Shown: positions 27,724 through 35,618 of the stretch, piece after piece
Layout: each line of letters opens with the position of its first letter
Position numbering within the stretch: the stretch's first letter is position 1
DNA from: Succinatimonas sp. CAG:777
Lineage (GTDB): Bacteria; Pseudomonadota; Gammaproteobacteria; Enterobacterales; Succinivibrionaceae
Length of the DNA stretch: 64,000 bases
Direction of reading: 5' to 3'
NCBI GenBank assembly: GCA_000431835.1
Contig: HF987957.1
Span: 8,635 to 72,634, forward strand
Position numbers and translations under genes: made by a program
The notes under the pieces: model-generated
Told to the model about the DNA's origin: nothing
The model's input: the letters and a program-made list of their open reading frames with translations, nothing else
Databases searched by the model: none

Positions 27724-28090
27724 ACTAGTTCTTTTGTCGGATCTCTACAGAAATGTAGATCTCTTGTTACTTAGAAAACTTTAGGTGTATGCAGATAAAT
27801 TCAAACTTGCAGTATATCAAAAGATAAGCACTGATGATTGAAAATGTAAGTAAATGAGCGCGGTGGATTTAAAATTTTTAAAGTATTGAGTAAGAGCGTT
27901 ACCTCTGGGGATGACTCCCCAGAGACAACTACAGGAATTGCACCTGTTTCTCTCCTGATATCAGCTCATTGGCCGTTTTAAAACTCATAACTACTTAACG
28001 ACACAATGAGCAATATCTTTAGTAAGAAAGACAATATATTAAACAATAATTTCTTTGCACTTTTGGCAAGAATTGATATGAAAAATAAGA
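27724..28090. promoter_or_regulatory. Leader region of the ion transporter gene
   Basis: A 367-base gap between the transporter start and the rpn-like pseudogene. It contains the structured element described next and otherwise AT-rich sequence. TGTAAGTAAATG at 27845-27856 recurs at 32611-32622 in another gap. Confidence 0.5.
27894..27967 (-). ncRNA. Candidate riboswitch-like leader of the ion transporter
   Basis: In this GC-rich island in AT-rich DNA, GAGC/GCTC (27967-27964 with 27897-27894) closes a domain with two strong hairpins: ACAGG/CCTGT (27947-27943 with 27935-27931) and CTCTGGGG/CCCCAGAG (27924-27917 with 27910-27903). AGAGA at 27921-27925 can instead pair with TCTCT at 27949-27953, so the second hairpin's base and an extension of the first exclude each other. 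CTGATATCAG (27955-27964) is self-complementary. No T-tract follows, so it is not a terminator. I cannot assign it to a known class. Confidence 0.5.
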
Positions 28091-28937
28091 CTAATACTCG
28101 CCTTCTTTAAGACCAGTAGCTTTAAAAATATCTTTAGGTGATATTCCAATCTCTTTTAAGTTTTTTGCAATAGAAAGTCTTTCTTCAGCTTTTCCTTCAG
28201 CTTTTCAGTCATTGTGACCGTCGGTATAACTTTTTTCCAATACGGCGCTATTGTCCCACATTTTTTTTAAACTACCTTGGTAAGCAACTTTTTCTTTTTC
28301 AGAGAATTTTGCTATTTCTGCAATTCTAAATAATCTTGTATACACTCGTTCTTTTAAAGCAACAGGCTTATCGTTTAAAGCAGAAAGATTTTTTATTGCA
28401 TACATCCATTTATCTTGGATAGTTTCAAGTTCATCTTCTGTTTTGGTAAATTTAGGTAATTCAAAATAATAGTAAGCCATTTTGCATTAAATTGGCAATT
28501 TGTGACCTTGTCGTATAAAACGACTTCATGTCGATAAGGCTCACTGTCTTTTTCCAAGACAAAATTTAAAATTCCAATTGTATAAACGCTTTTAATTGAT
28601 AATCCCAAACACCTTTTGGAGCCTGATTTCTTGTTGCAAAAGAACTATAAAATATGCTTCTGTCCTTAAAATAGTTCTGAGATGCATTTTGCATTTCAAC
28701 GATGATATAAGCATCATCAGATGTTTTACAATAAACATCAAAGATAGCTTCCCTGTCAGTAACCAAATCACCTAATTGTTCCAAAGATAAATAAGACAAG
28801 TCTACAATCTTATCTTTTAAGTTCAAAAATGAATTTAAAAAGCTAATTAAAATATCTTTGTTAAGCTCCGATCCAAATAGTCTTTTAAACCCAAAATCTG
28901 TACAGGCACAGATATATTTACCTTGATCGATTGACAT
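28091..28937 (-). pseudogene. Broken Rpn/PD-(D/E)XK family transposase-like nuclease
   Basis: Four pieces in order rebuild one protein of the Rpn / PDDEXK_2 family (recombination-promoting nuclease, usually about 290 residues). The N-terminus (28566-28937) has TDFGFKRLFGSELNKDILISFLN and the nuclease-like IFDVYCKT and YIIVEMQNA. A frameshift near 28600 leads to 28393-28608 (SVYTIGILNFVLEKDSEPYRHEV). A second near 28480 leads to 28205-28480. An in-frame TGA at 28205-28207 is then followed by the family's usual KAEGKAEERL...GISPKDIFKATGL tail to a final TAG at 28091. Two frameshifts and one stop make it non-functional. Confidence 0.85.
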
Positions 28938-29081
28938 AATTTAGTCCTCTATAAACTAAAGTCATCTTACATTAGAAACCGGCATATTGGTGAATGTTTT
29001 ACTAAAACTGATTTTAGAACAAACAAAAGTAGATTGAAGAGAAGATTCTTAACTAAGGAACAGAAATAAAAAGGGATTATT

Positions 29082-29109
29082 AAAATATAAAGGGGCAAGA
29101 ACTGCCCCT
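29082..29109 (-). terminator. Intrinsic terminator of the NifU-like/GGGtGRT operon
   Basis: On the minus strand, AGGGGCA and TGCCCCT arms (29091-29109, loop of five) are followed by TTATATTTT. It lies 25 bases past the GGGtGRT stop. Confidence 0.88.
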
Positions 29110-29133
29110 CTTAAGATCATTCAGTTAAACAAA

Positions 29134-30135
29134 TTACTTGTTTAAAGCCTGAGCAACCTGAACTGCGATAGCTACGGTAGCACCAACCATAGGGTTGTTA
29201 CCCATACCCATGAAGCCCATCATCTCAACGTGAGCTGGAACTGATGATGAACCTGCGAACTGAGCGTCTGAGTGCATACGACCCATTGTATCAGTCATAC
29301 CGTATGAAGCAGGACCAGCAGCCATGTTATCAGGGTGTAAGGTACGACCGGTACCACCACCAGAAGCTACTGAGAAGTATTTTTTACCCTGCTCGATACA
29401 CTCTTTCTTGTAGGTACCTGCAACTGGGTGCTGGAAACGAGTTGGGTTAGTTGAGTTACCGGTGATAGAAACATCAACACCCTCGTGATGCATAATTGCA
29501 ACACCTTCACGAACATCGTCTGCACCGAAGCAACGAACATTAGCACGCTCTGTATCTGAGTACTTAATCTCTTCTACAATCTTTAACTCAGAAGTGTAGT
29601 AATCAAACTTGGTCTTTACATAAGTGAAGCCGTTGATACGAGAAATGATCTGAGCAGCGTCTTTACCTAAACCGTTTAAGATAACGCGTAATGGGGTCTT
29701 ACGTGCCTTGTTAGCGTTACGAACGATACCGATAGCGCCTTCAGCAGCAGCGAATGACTCGTGACCTGCTAAGAAGCAGAAGCACTTGGTTTCATCACGT
29801 AATAGCATACCGCCTAAGTTACCGTGACCTAAACCAACCTTACGATCCTCAGCTACAGAACCAGGAATACAGAAAGCCTGTAAACCGATACCGATAGCTT
29901 CAGCTGCATCAGCTGCAACCTTGCAGTCTTTCTTTAATGCAATAGCAGCACCTACAGTGTAAGCCCACTTTGCGTTTTCGAAAGCGATACCCTGAATGTC
30001 ACCAACAGTCTTGTATGGATCTAAACCATACTTAGCGCAAATCTCTTTACACTCTTCAACTGACTTAATACCGTACTGAGCTAATACACCATTGATTTTG
30101 TCAATACGACGCTCATAACTTTCAAATAATGCCAT
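29134..30135 (-). CDS. GGGtGRT family protein
   Basis: A 333-residue protein of the GGGtGRT family, named for the motif seen here as ASGGGTGRTLHPDN near residue 255. The rest of the C-terminal signature follows: MAAGPASYGMTDTMGRMH and GFMGMGNNPMVGATVA. No signal peptide or membrane span, so cytoplasmic. Its biochemical function is not established. The family is found mainly in anaerobes and almost always next to a NifU-N-like protein, as here, where the partner gene lies 14 bases upstream in one operon. An Fe-S cluster or cofactor role is inferred only from that partner. Codon use is strongly biased to preferred codons, similar to pfl and fumarase, suggesting high expression. Confidence 0.93.
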   Translation of the reverse strand: MALFESYERRIDKINGVLAQYGIKSVEECKEICAKYGLDPYKTVGDIQGIAFENAKWAYTVGAAIALKKDCKVAADAAEAIGIGLQAFCIPGSVAEDRKVGLGHGNLGGMLLRDETKCFCFLAGHESFAAAEGAIGIVRNANKARKTPLRVILNGLGKDAAQIISRINGFTYVKTKFDYYTSELKIVEEIKYSDTERANVRCFGADDVREGVAIMHHEGVDVSITGNSTNPTRFQHPVAGTYKKECIEQGKKYFSVASGGGTGRTLHPDNMAAGPASYGMTDTMGRMHSDAQFAGSSSVPAHVEMMGFMGMGNNPMVGATVAIAVQVAQALNK

Positions 30136-30149
30136 CTTTGAGTACCTCG

Positions 30150-30848
30150 TTATTCTTTTCTTGGATCAATATACTTAGCGGCATTATCCCACTGACCATA
30201 GTGGCCCTGGATCTTAGCAATTGCGTCTTTACCAGACATCTCTGGGTGAGCCTTTAACAGATCCATTAACTTGCCTAAGTTTAAGAACTCGTAACCTACG
30301 ATCTCGTCATTCTTGTTTAAAGCTACACGGGTAACATAACCTTCTGTCATCTCCAGGTAACGTGGACCCTTTGCCTTAGTAGCAAACATAGTACCAACCT
30401 GGCTACGTAGGTTCTTACCTAAGTCTTCAAGAGAAGCACCAACTGGTAAACCGCCCTCTGAGAAAGCAGTCTGAGTACGACCGTAAACGATCTGTAAGAA
30501 TAGCTCACGATATGCAGTGTTGATCGCATCGCAAACTAAGTCGGTGTTTAAGCCTTCTAATAAGGTCTTGCCGATTAAGATTTCTGATGCCATAGCTGCA
30601 GAGTGAGTCATACCTGAACAACCAATAGTCTCAACTAGAGCTTCCTGAATGATGCCGTCTTTAACATTTAAGGTCATCTTGCAAGCGCCCTGCTGAGGAG
30701 CACACCAACCCACACCGTGAGTTAATCCGCTGATATCTGTGATTTCTTTAGCCTGAACCCATTTACCCTCTTCAGGAATTGGAGCAGGACCATGGTATGC
30801 ACCCTTAGTTACAGGGCACATATTCTCTACTTCTTTAGAATAGATCAT
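30150..30848 (-). CDS. Iron-sulfur cluster scaffold-like protein (NifU N-terminal-like), GGGtGRT partner
   Basis: A 232-residue NifU/IscU-fold protein. The likely metal-binding cysteines are Cys49 and Cys56 in GVGWCAPQQGACKM and Cys77 in VETIGCSGMTHSAAMASEI, a spacing reminiscent of scaffold proteins; Cys11 is extra. The C-terminal half extends beyond a plain NifU-N domain. It is the first gene of the two-gene operon with GGGtGRT, and the leftward promoter must lie in 30849-31230. No IscS, IscA or ferredoxin gene is nearby, so it is not part of the general isc system. Its specific client is unknown. Confidence 0.88.
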   Translation of the reverse strand: MIYSKEVENMCPVTKGAYHGPAPIPEEGKWVQAKEITDISGLTHGVGWCAPQQGACKMTLNVKDGIIQEALVETIGCSGMTHSAAMASEILIGKTLLEGLNTDLVCDAINTAYRELFLQIVYGRTQTAFSEGGLPVGASLEDLGKNLRSQVGTMFATKAKGPRYLEMTEGYVTRVALNKNDEIVGYEFLNLGKLMDLLKAHPEMSGKDAIAKIQGHYGQWDNAAKYIDPRKE

Positions 30849-31230
30849 TGGTGGTACCTAATTTGTATGTGTTCATTAAATAAGATTCTTTTTAGCCTTA
30901 GCCAAAAACAGCTTGATTATAATACAAGGCTTCAATTTTTTCCAAAATCGTAAGAATAAAAATCTATTAAAATAACTCAAAATCTTAAATTTAAGATTTT
31001 TATCCCGTAAGCGATTACGCCTTCTAATTTTCTCTATATTTTGGCTACCTCAAAAAAGCTCAATGTATCGAGTTTATGCTTAAATTTTGCACCTTTTATG
31101 TGCATATTTATCTAAATGTAGTATCAATTGATCAATAAATACAAATCTATAGATTTTGACTGTAAAATGAACCAAATTTCTACAGAAAAGAAAGGCTTCT
31201 TGCCTTTATAAATATAAGGAAAATAACACT
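30849..31230. promoter_or_regulatory. Divergent promoter region with a 22-base perfect palindrome
   Basis: A 382-base AT-rich region between the NifU-like gene and sstT. AAAATCTTAA and its exact inverted copy form a 22-base perfect palindrome at 30979-31000. A small hairpin CGTAA-GCGA-TTACG lies at 31006-31019, with a GNRA-type loop. The palindrome is about 130 bases from the leftward start and 230 from sstT. It may be an operator for the leftward pair. No ORF is supported. Confidence 0.45.
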
Positions 31231-32472
31231 ATGTTAGAATCTGAAAATCCAAAAGGACCATTTGCAAGGACTCTAAATCGAGTTCCTTTCATTCTGCAAA
31301 TCGTAATTGGTCTTATCTTAGGTATCTTTGCAGCGTATGTATATCCTGATGACAAATCTGTGATCCCAACATTAGGTAACCTCTTTGTTAAAGCCCTAAA
31401 AGCTGTCGCTCCTATTCTTGTATTCGTTTTGGTAGCATCTGCTATTGCAAAGCATCAGTCAGGTCAGAAGACCTCTATGAAGCCTATTATTGTGCTTTAT
31501 TTTGTAGGCATGTTAATTTCTGGCGGTTTAGCTTTGACCATGAGCTACATTTTCCCAAGCACCTTCACAGAATTAGCTCAGAATGCTGATGTTTCAGCTC
31601 CATCAGGAATTGGTGAGGTTTTAATTAACTTTGTTAACCAGGCTGTTGAAAACCCTGTTTCTGCATTTATCAATGGTAACTACATTGCAATCTTAATGTG
31701 GTCTATTGCCTTAGGCTTAATGTTCAGAGTTGCTCACGAGAACACAAAACGCGTATTAGATGATTTAGCTGCATCCGTATCTGGTGTTATTCGTATGGTG
31801 ATCCGTTTTGCTCCTATTGGTGTATTCGGCTTAGTATACTCATCATGCACCCAGGAAGGAGGTTTTGCTAACTTACTAAACTATGTACACGTTGTTGCAG
31901 TGTTAGTATCAACATTCTTAATGGTTGCGTTCATCTTCAACCCATTATTAGTATTTATCACCACACATCAGAATCCTTACCCATTAGTGTTCAAGTGCTT
32001 AGCTAAATCAGGTGTTTGCGCATTCTTCACAAGATCATCTGCTGCTAACTTACCTGTAAACCTAGCATTATGCGAGGAGATGAAGCTAGATAAGGCTACT
32101 TACTCAATTTCTATTCCTTTAGGTTGCACTATTAACATGTCAGGTGCAGGTATCACCATCGTTATTATGACTATGGCTGCAGCTCATACTTTAGGTATTG
32201 AAATTGACTTTGCTTCAGCATTCTTAATGTGTGTAGCTTCAATTTTATGCGCATGTGGCTCTTCTGGCGTTGCAGGTGGTTCTTTAATGCTAATTCCTTT
32301 AGCTTGCTCAATCTTTGGTATTCCAAACGACATCGCAATGCAGGTTGTAGGTATTGGCTTTATTATCGGTGTAATTCAGGATTCAACTGAAACTGCACTA
32401 AACAGCTCAACAGACGTAATCTTTACAGCAGCAGCCTGCAAGAGAGCAGAAAGACTTGCTGATAAAAAATAA
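31231..32472 (+). CDS. sstT: Serine/threonine:sodium symporter
   Basis: Imports L-serine and L-threonine with sodium across the inner membrane. The 413-residue length and DAACS-family features match E. coli SstT: eight helices plus re-entrant loops, AVAPILVFVLVASAIAKHQ near residue 65, SGVCAFFTRSSAANLPVN (serine-rich hairpin) near 267, CTINMSGAGITIVIMTMA near 303 and the C-terminal GVIQDSTETALNSSTDV near 385. Ribosome site AAGGAAA lies before the ATG. Monocistronic with a strong terminator. In an anaerobe, serine uptake also feeds pyruvate through serine deaminase; that link is inferred. Confidence 0.96.
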   Translation: MLESENPKGPFARTLNRVPFILQIVIGLILGIFAAYVYPDDKSVIPTLGNLFVKALKAVAPILVFVLVASAIAKHQSGQKTSMKPIIVLYFVGMLISGGLALTMSYIFPSTFTELAQNADVSAPSGIGEVLINFVNQAVENPVSAFINGNYIAILMWSIALGLMFRVAHENTKRVLDDLAASVSGVIRMVIRFAPIGVFGLVYSSCTQEGGFANLLNYVHVVAVLVSTFLMVAFIFNPLLVFITTHQNPYPLVFKCLAKSGVCAFFTRSSAANLPVNLALCEEMKLDKATYSISIPLGCTINMSGAGITIVIMTMAAAHTLGIEIDFASAFLMCVASILCACGSSGVAGGSLMLIPLACSIFGIPNDIAMQVVGIGFIIGVIQDSTETALNSSTDVIFTAAACKRAERLADKK

Positions 32473-32898
32473 TTTTAAGTAGAACTTTATTTAAGAAAGC
32501 TTCAACCTTACTGGTTGGAGCTTTTTTTATGGGATTAACAAACAAACCAAGCTCTATAAATTTCTGAATACAGTCTGTAGTTGTCTAAATGATGCGCAAG
32601 AAATGGAATTTGTAAGTAAATGGCGGTGAGCTCTAGATCCTAAAATGTGATGTTCGTTAGCGTATACACGCTATTGAAAATGCAATAAACAACTAAGAAG
32701 AGATCAAGTAAGCAAAATATGCTCAATTGTAGAGAAAACACTGTCACATAAAGCACATTCGCGCTCATTATAAATGAGCATTTACGCTGTCTTTTAAAAG
32801 AATGCAGAAAAAATAAAAGTCCTACCGTTAGCTCTTAACACTTTTTATTATGACCTTCCTTATTTAAGTTGTTAGATCTTTTAAAACTTAAGATATAC
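32473..32898. other. Intergenic region without a recognised gene
   Basis: After the sstT terminator, about 370 bases hold no ORF I can support. It contains TGTAAGTAAATG (32611-32622, also at 27845-27856) and a GCTCATT/AATGAGC hairpin at 32763-32779 without a T-tract. Confidence 0.5.
32497..32528 (+). terminator. Intrinsic terminator of sstT
   Basis: GCTTCAACC and GGTTGGAGC form a 9-base stem with one T-G pair (32499-32521), followed by seven T residues. It lies 27 bases past the sstT stop. Confidence 0.92.
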
Positions 32899-33996
32899 TT
32901 ACTTGCACTGTCTTATTTCAGTTTTTACAGCATCAACATCAGCCTTTTCTATGATCTCATCCATTCTTAAAAAATAGCTTTGTACATTCTCACTAGTTAT
33001 CACATGTTCATGCTTTTCAATGGAATCAATCATCAGAGAATTTATCTTATCTAAATAATGAAACATGTCTTTATAATTCTTTAGATCTAATGAAAGGCCA
33101 GTGTCATCAAAGCCGTATAAAGTGCAGTTTTCTCTTTGAGAGCAAGTATCTGCTAAGTAAGTAATAAAGTTCTTAATTAAAGCAATATGTTCTTTATAGT
33201 ACAAAGTTTGAAGCTTGTAATAGATTGCCGAAGAAGGTGGTATCACAAGATAAAATTCTGTGTCCTTTTTAGCATCAATAATGCTAAAAAGTTCCTGTTC
33301 TGTATACTGTTTTAGATAATCTAAGCCATACAGTTTTAGTTCATTACTTTTACCGTTGGTATCAAGATAACTTTTAAGGATGTTTCTTGAAACCTCATTC
33401 CAAGAACATACTCCATTAAAGCTGTCTTTATATAATGGATCATCTATCCAAGATGCTGGTCTGTCTAAGGACTTTTGTACACCTACGCACTTTTCACTTT
33501 TAGAAAAAGTCAGCAAGCATTTTACGTAACCAGTCTTTAGATACGGAGACATAACACTTAGAGGATTGTCATCATAGATCTTCTGCCAGTTCATCGGCGC
33601 TAATTCCTGATAGAAAAGAGGAGACATTTCTAAAGAATAAATAACCTTTTTTATCTCATTGTGTTTAAAAGCATAGTCAAGGACTACCTTTCTGTCAGCC
33701 AAAGTTGAACCTGCTAACGAAATGTTTATAAATCTATCAGCACTACCGTGTTTAAATAATTTTGCAGTTGCCTCATCTGAACTGGTATTTTCAAGCATAC
33801 TAGTTCCAATAATAAGCCCTTTGACATTCTTATTCTCAAGATAACCTCGAGCCTGATAGCGCATGCTGCCATTAAATAACTGCTCTTTGTTTGAAATAAT
33901 ATGCATAGGATCATATAAATACATGGCAACTGTATACAAAGCAAATATGCCTATAAATAAAGACATGATAAGAGCAAAGATCTTTTTACTTGCCAT
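32899..33996 (-). CDS. SGNH-hydrolase-like membrane protein partnering an MBOAT acyltransferase
   Basis: A 365-residue protein with one N-terminal membrane span (about residues 5-27) and an extracytoplasmic domain. LIIGTSMLENTSSDEA (near residue 62) resembles the SGNH block I with its serine, and DMFHYLDKINSLM near residue 315 resembles the catalytic Asp-x-x-His block. SLEMSPLFYQE lies between. Together with its upstream neighbour (MBOAT, 65 bases away) it matches the AlgI-AlgJ/AlgX or DltB-DltD arrangement, in which the MBOAT exports an acyl group and the SGNH partner puts it on a surface glycan. No polysaccharide synthesis genes are nearby, so the acceptor is unknown. Confidence 0.75.
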   Translation of the reverse strand: MASKKIFALIMSLFIGIFALYTVAMYLYDPMHIISNKEQLFNGSMRYQARGYLENKNVKGLIIGTSMLENTSSDEATAKLFKHGSADRFINISLAGSTLADRKVVLDYAFKHNEIKKVIYSLEMSPLFYQELAPMNWQKIYDDNPLSVMSPYLKTGYVKCLLTFSKSEKCVGVQKSLDRPASWIDDPLYKDSFNGVCSWNEVSRNILKSYLDTNGKSNELKLYGLDYLKQYTEQELFSIIDAKKDTEFYLVIPPSSAIYYKLQTLYYKEHIALIKNFITYLADTCSQRENCTLYGFDDTGLSLDLKNYKDMFHYLDKINSLMIDSIEKHEHVITSENVQSYFLRMDEIIEKADVDAVKTEIRQCK

Positions 33997-34061
33997 GATT
34001 ATCTAAATCCTTTTATTACCTTTATAACTTGGTAATACCTTGAATTAAAAAAAGCTTAATC

Positions 34062-35606
34062 TTAAAAATTAAAGTAAATAAACTCTGTATAGGTAGAACC
34101 AATTACAGCCAATGTCACATAGAACAAAATTAGTGCTACTAACACGCAAGCAAAATAACCAGTAGTTTTTACAAGCAGTTTTTGTAAATTATGATTGTGA
34201 ATTTGTTTAAACGAAGGTAACTTAACTGAGTTTTTAGTTGATACTTTAGCTAAGAGCTCATTAGAGTTTTTGAAGCTTAAAACCACAATTAAAGCTAAGA
34301 CCACATAAGTTACTGTCTGATAATTCAAACCGATGCCCTTTAAGGCTGTCTTAAAGTTAGATAACTGCTCTAGTGAGAGTGAACTAATATCAAACATGTG
34401 AATGTAAATTGTATAAGCCACATTAAGATCAGGAGCTCTAAATAGAACCCAGGCTATATCAACAAAGATAAAGGTTAAAATCCATGCAGGAATTTTAGGT
34501 AAAGCAAAACCTAGATTATGAAATACTCTATGGGCAATGATGCCAACACCATGCAGAAGTCCCCATAAGACAAAGGTGTTGCCAGCTCCATGCCAGATAC
34601 CAGTTATAAAGAAAACTATAAAGAGGTTTAGATAAGTTATAAAGCTGCCCTTTCTGCTACCGCCTAATGGGAAATATAAGTAATCTCTTAAGAAGGTAGA
34701 TAAAGTTATATGCCAGCGACGCCAGAAATCCTTAATAGAAAGAGCTTTATAAGGGCTGTTAAAGTTAATTGGTAACTTAATGTTAAAGAAGAGAGCTGAA
34801 CCTACAGCCATGTCACAGTAACCGCTAAAATCAAAGTACAGCTGAAAGGTGTAGCAAAAAGACACTAGCCAAGAGGTAAGCAGTGTAAGGTTGTTAGCAC
34901 TGTCAAAACCGTCGCTTACCCAAATTGCAAACTTATCAGCAATGATTGCTTTCTTTACAAGACCGATAGTAAAAATAAACAGACCTAGGCACAGATTTTT
35001 ATAGTTTAAAACAAGTTTTCTTGCCTTGAAGAATTGAGGAATTAGATCTTTATGATGAACAATAGGTCCTGCTATTAACTGAGGAAAGAAGGATACAAAA
35101 ACAGCGTAGGACACAAAATCGTATTCTTTGGTAAGACCTTTGTATGAATCCACAAGATAAGCTATCTGCTGGAAGGTAAAGAAACTTATGGCAAGTGGTA
35201 GCACAATGTGTACTAATTCATAAGATGTACCTAAAAGCAGATTCAAATCTGAGATTATAAAATCTGTATATTTGTAATAGCCAAGCATTACAACATTTGC
35301 AAGCACTCCAAAGACTAAGATAACCTTTCTTTTAGTCACATTTAATTGAGTGTTTTGACTATTCTCTAGAGCATTTTGCCTACCATTAGCTTCTTTTGAA
35401 AGTATAGATCCAACTACAAAATTGAAAACAATTGAACCTAATAAAATCCAAATGTAATCAAACTTCCAGTAGCAGTAAAAGAAAAGTGAACATAAAAGCA
35501 ACCACAGCTTTGAGGCAGCAAAATAGCGCCTTTTACTGAAAAAGAAATAAACAATAATACTTACAGGTAGGAATAGTAGAAAATATTCAGGTGTATTAAA
35601 TAACAT
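34062..35606 (-). CDS. MBOAT family O-acyltransferase (AlgI/DltB-like)
   Basis: A polytopic inner-membrane acyltransferase of about 514 residues. The N-terminus MLFNTPEYFLLFLPV is the usual AlgI-type start. Family signatures are FPQLIAGPIVHHKDLIPQF, YFDFSGYCDMAVGSALFF, FWRRWHITLSTFLRDYLYFP and FFITGIWHGAGNTFVLWGL, the last holding the essential His. AlgI-like proteins move acetyl groups across the membrane for O-acetylation of polysaccharides or peptidoglycan. I place the start at ATG 35604-35606; an in-frame TTG at 35616-35618 adds four residues with no better ribosome site. The downstream SGNH-like gene is its likely partner in one operon. Confidence 0.93.
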   Translation of the reverse strand: MLFNTPEYFLLFLPVSIIVYFFFSKRRYFAASKLWLLLCSLFFYCYWKFDYIWILLGSIVFNFVVGSILSKEANGRQNALENSQNTQLNVTKRKVILVFGVLANVVMLGYYKYTDFIISDLNLLLGTSYELVHIVLPLAISFFTFQQIAYLVDSYKGLTKEYDFVSYAVFVSFFPQLIAGPIVHHKDLIPQFFKARKLVLNYKNLCLGLFIFTIGLVKKAIIADKFAIWVSDGFDSANNLTLLTSWLVSFCYTFQLYFDFSGYCDMAVGSALFFNIKLPINFNSPYKALSIKDFWRRWHITLSTFLRDYLYFPLGGSRKGSFITYLNLFIVFFITGIWHGAGNTFVLWGLLHGVGIIAHRVFHNLGFALPKIPAWILTFIFVDIAWVLFRAPDLNVAYTIYIHMFDISSLSLEQLSNFKTALKGIGLNYQTVTYVVLALIVVLSFKNSNELLAKVSTKNSVKLPSFKQIHNHNLQKLLVKTTGYFACVLVALILFYVTLAVIGSTYTEFIYFNF

Positions 35607-35618
35607 TTTAAATATCAA

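Noticed and set aside
27894..27967. Fluoride or cobalamin riboswitch at the transporter leader
   Set aside because: On the plus strand GGGGATGACTCCCC and CTGATATCAG recall the crcB motif, and on the minus strand GGTGCAATTCC recalls a cobalamin loop. The rest of each consensus is missing, and the plus strand has no gene behind it. I kept only an unassigned structured element.
27845..32622. Possible dispersed repeat based on TGTAAGTAAATG at 27845 and 32611
   Set aside because: Only 12 identical bases with loosely similar surroundings; too short to call a repeat family without a genome-wide count.
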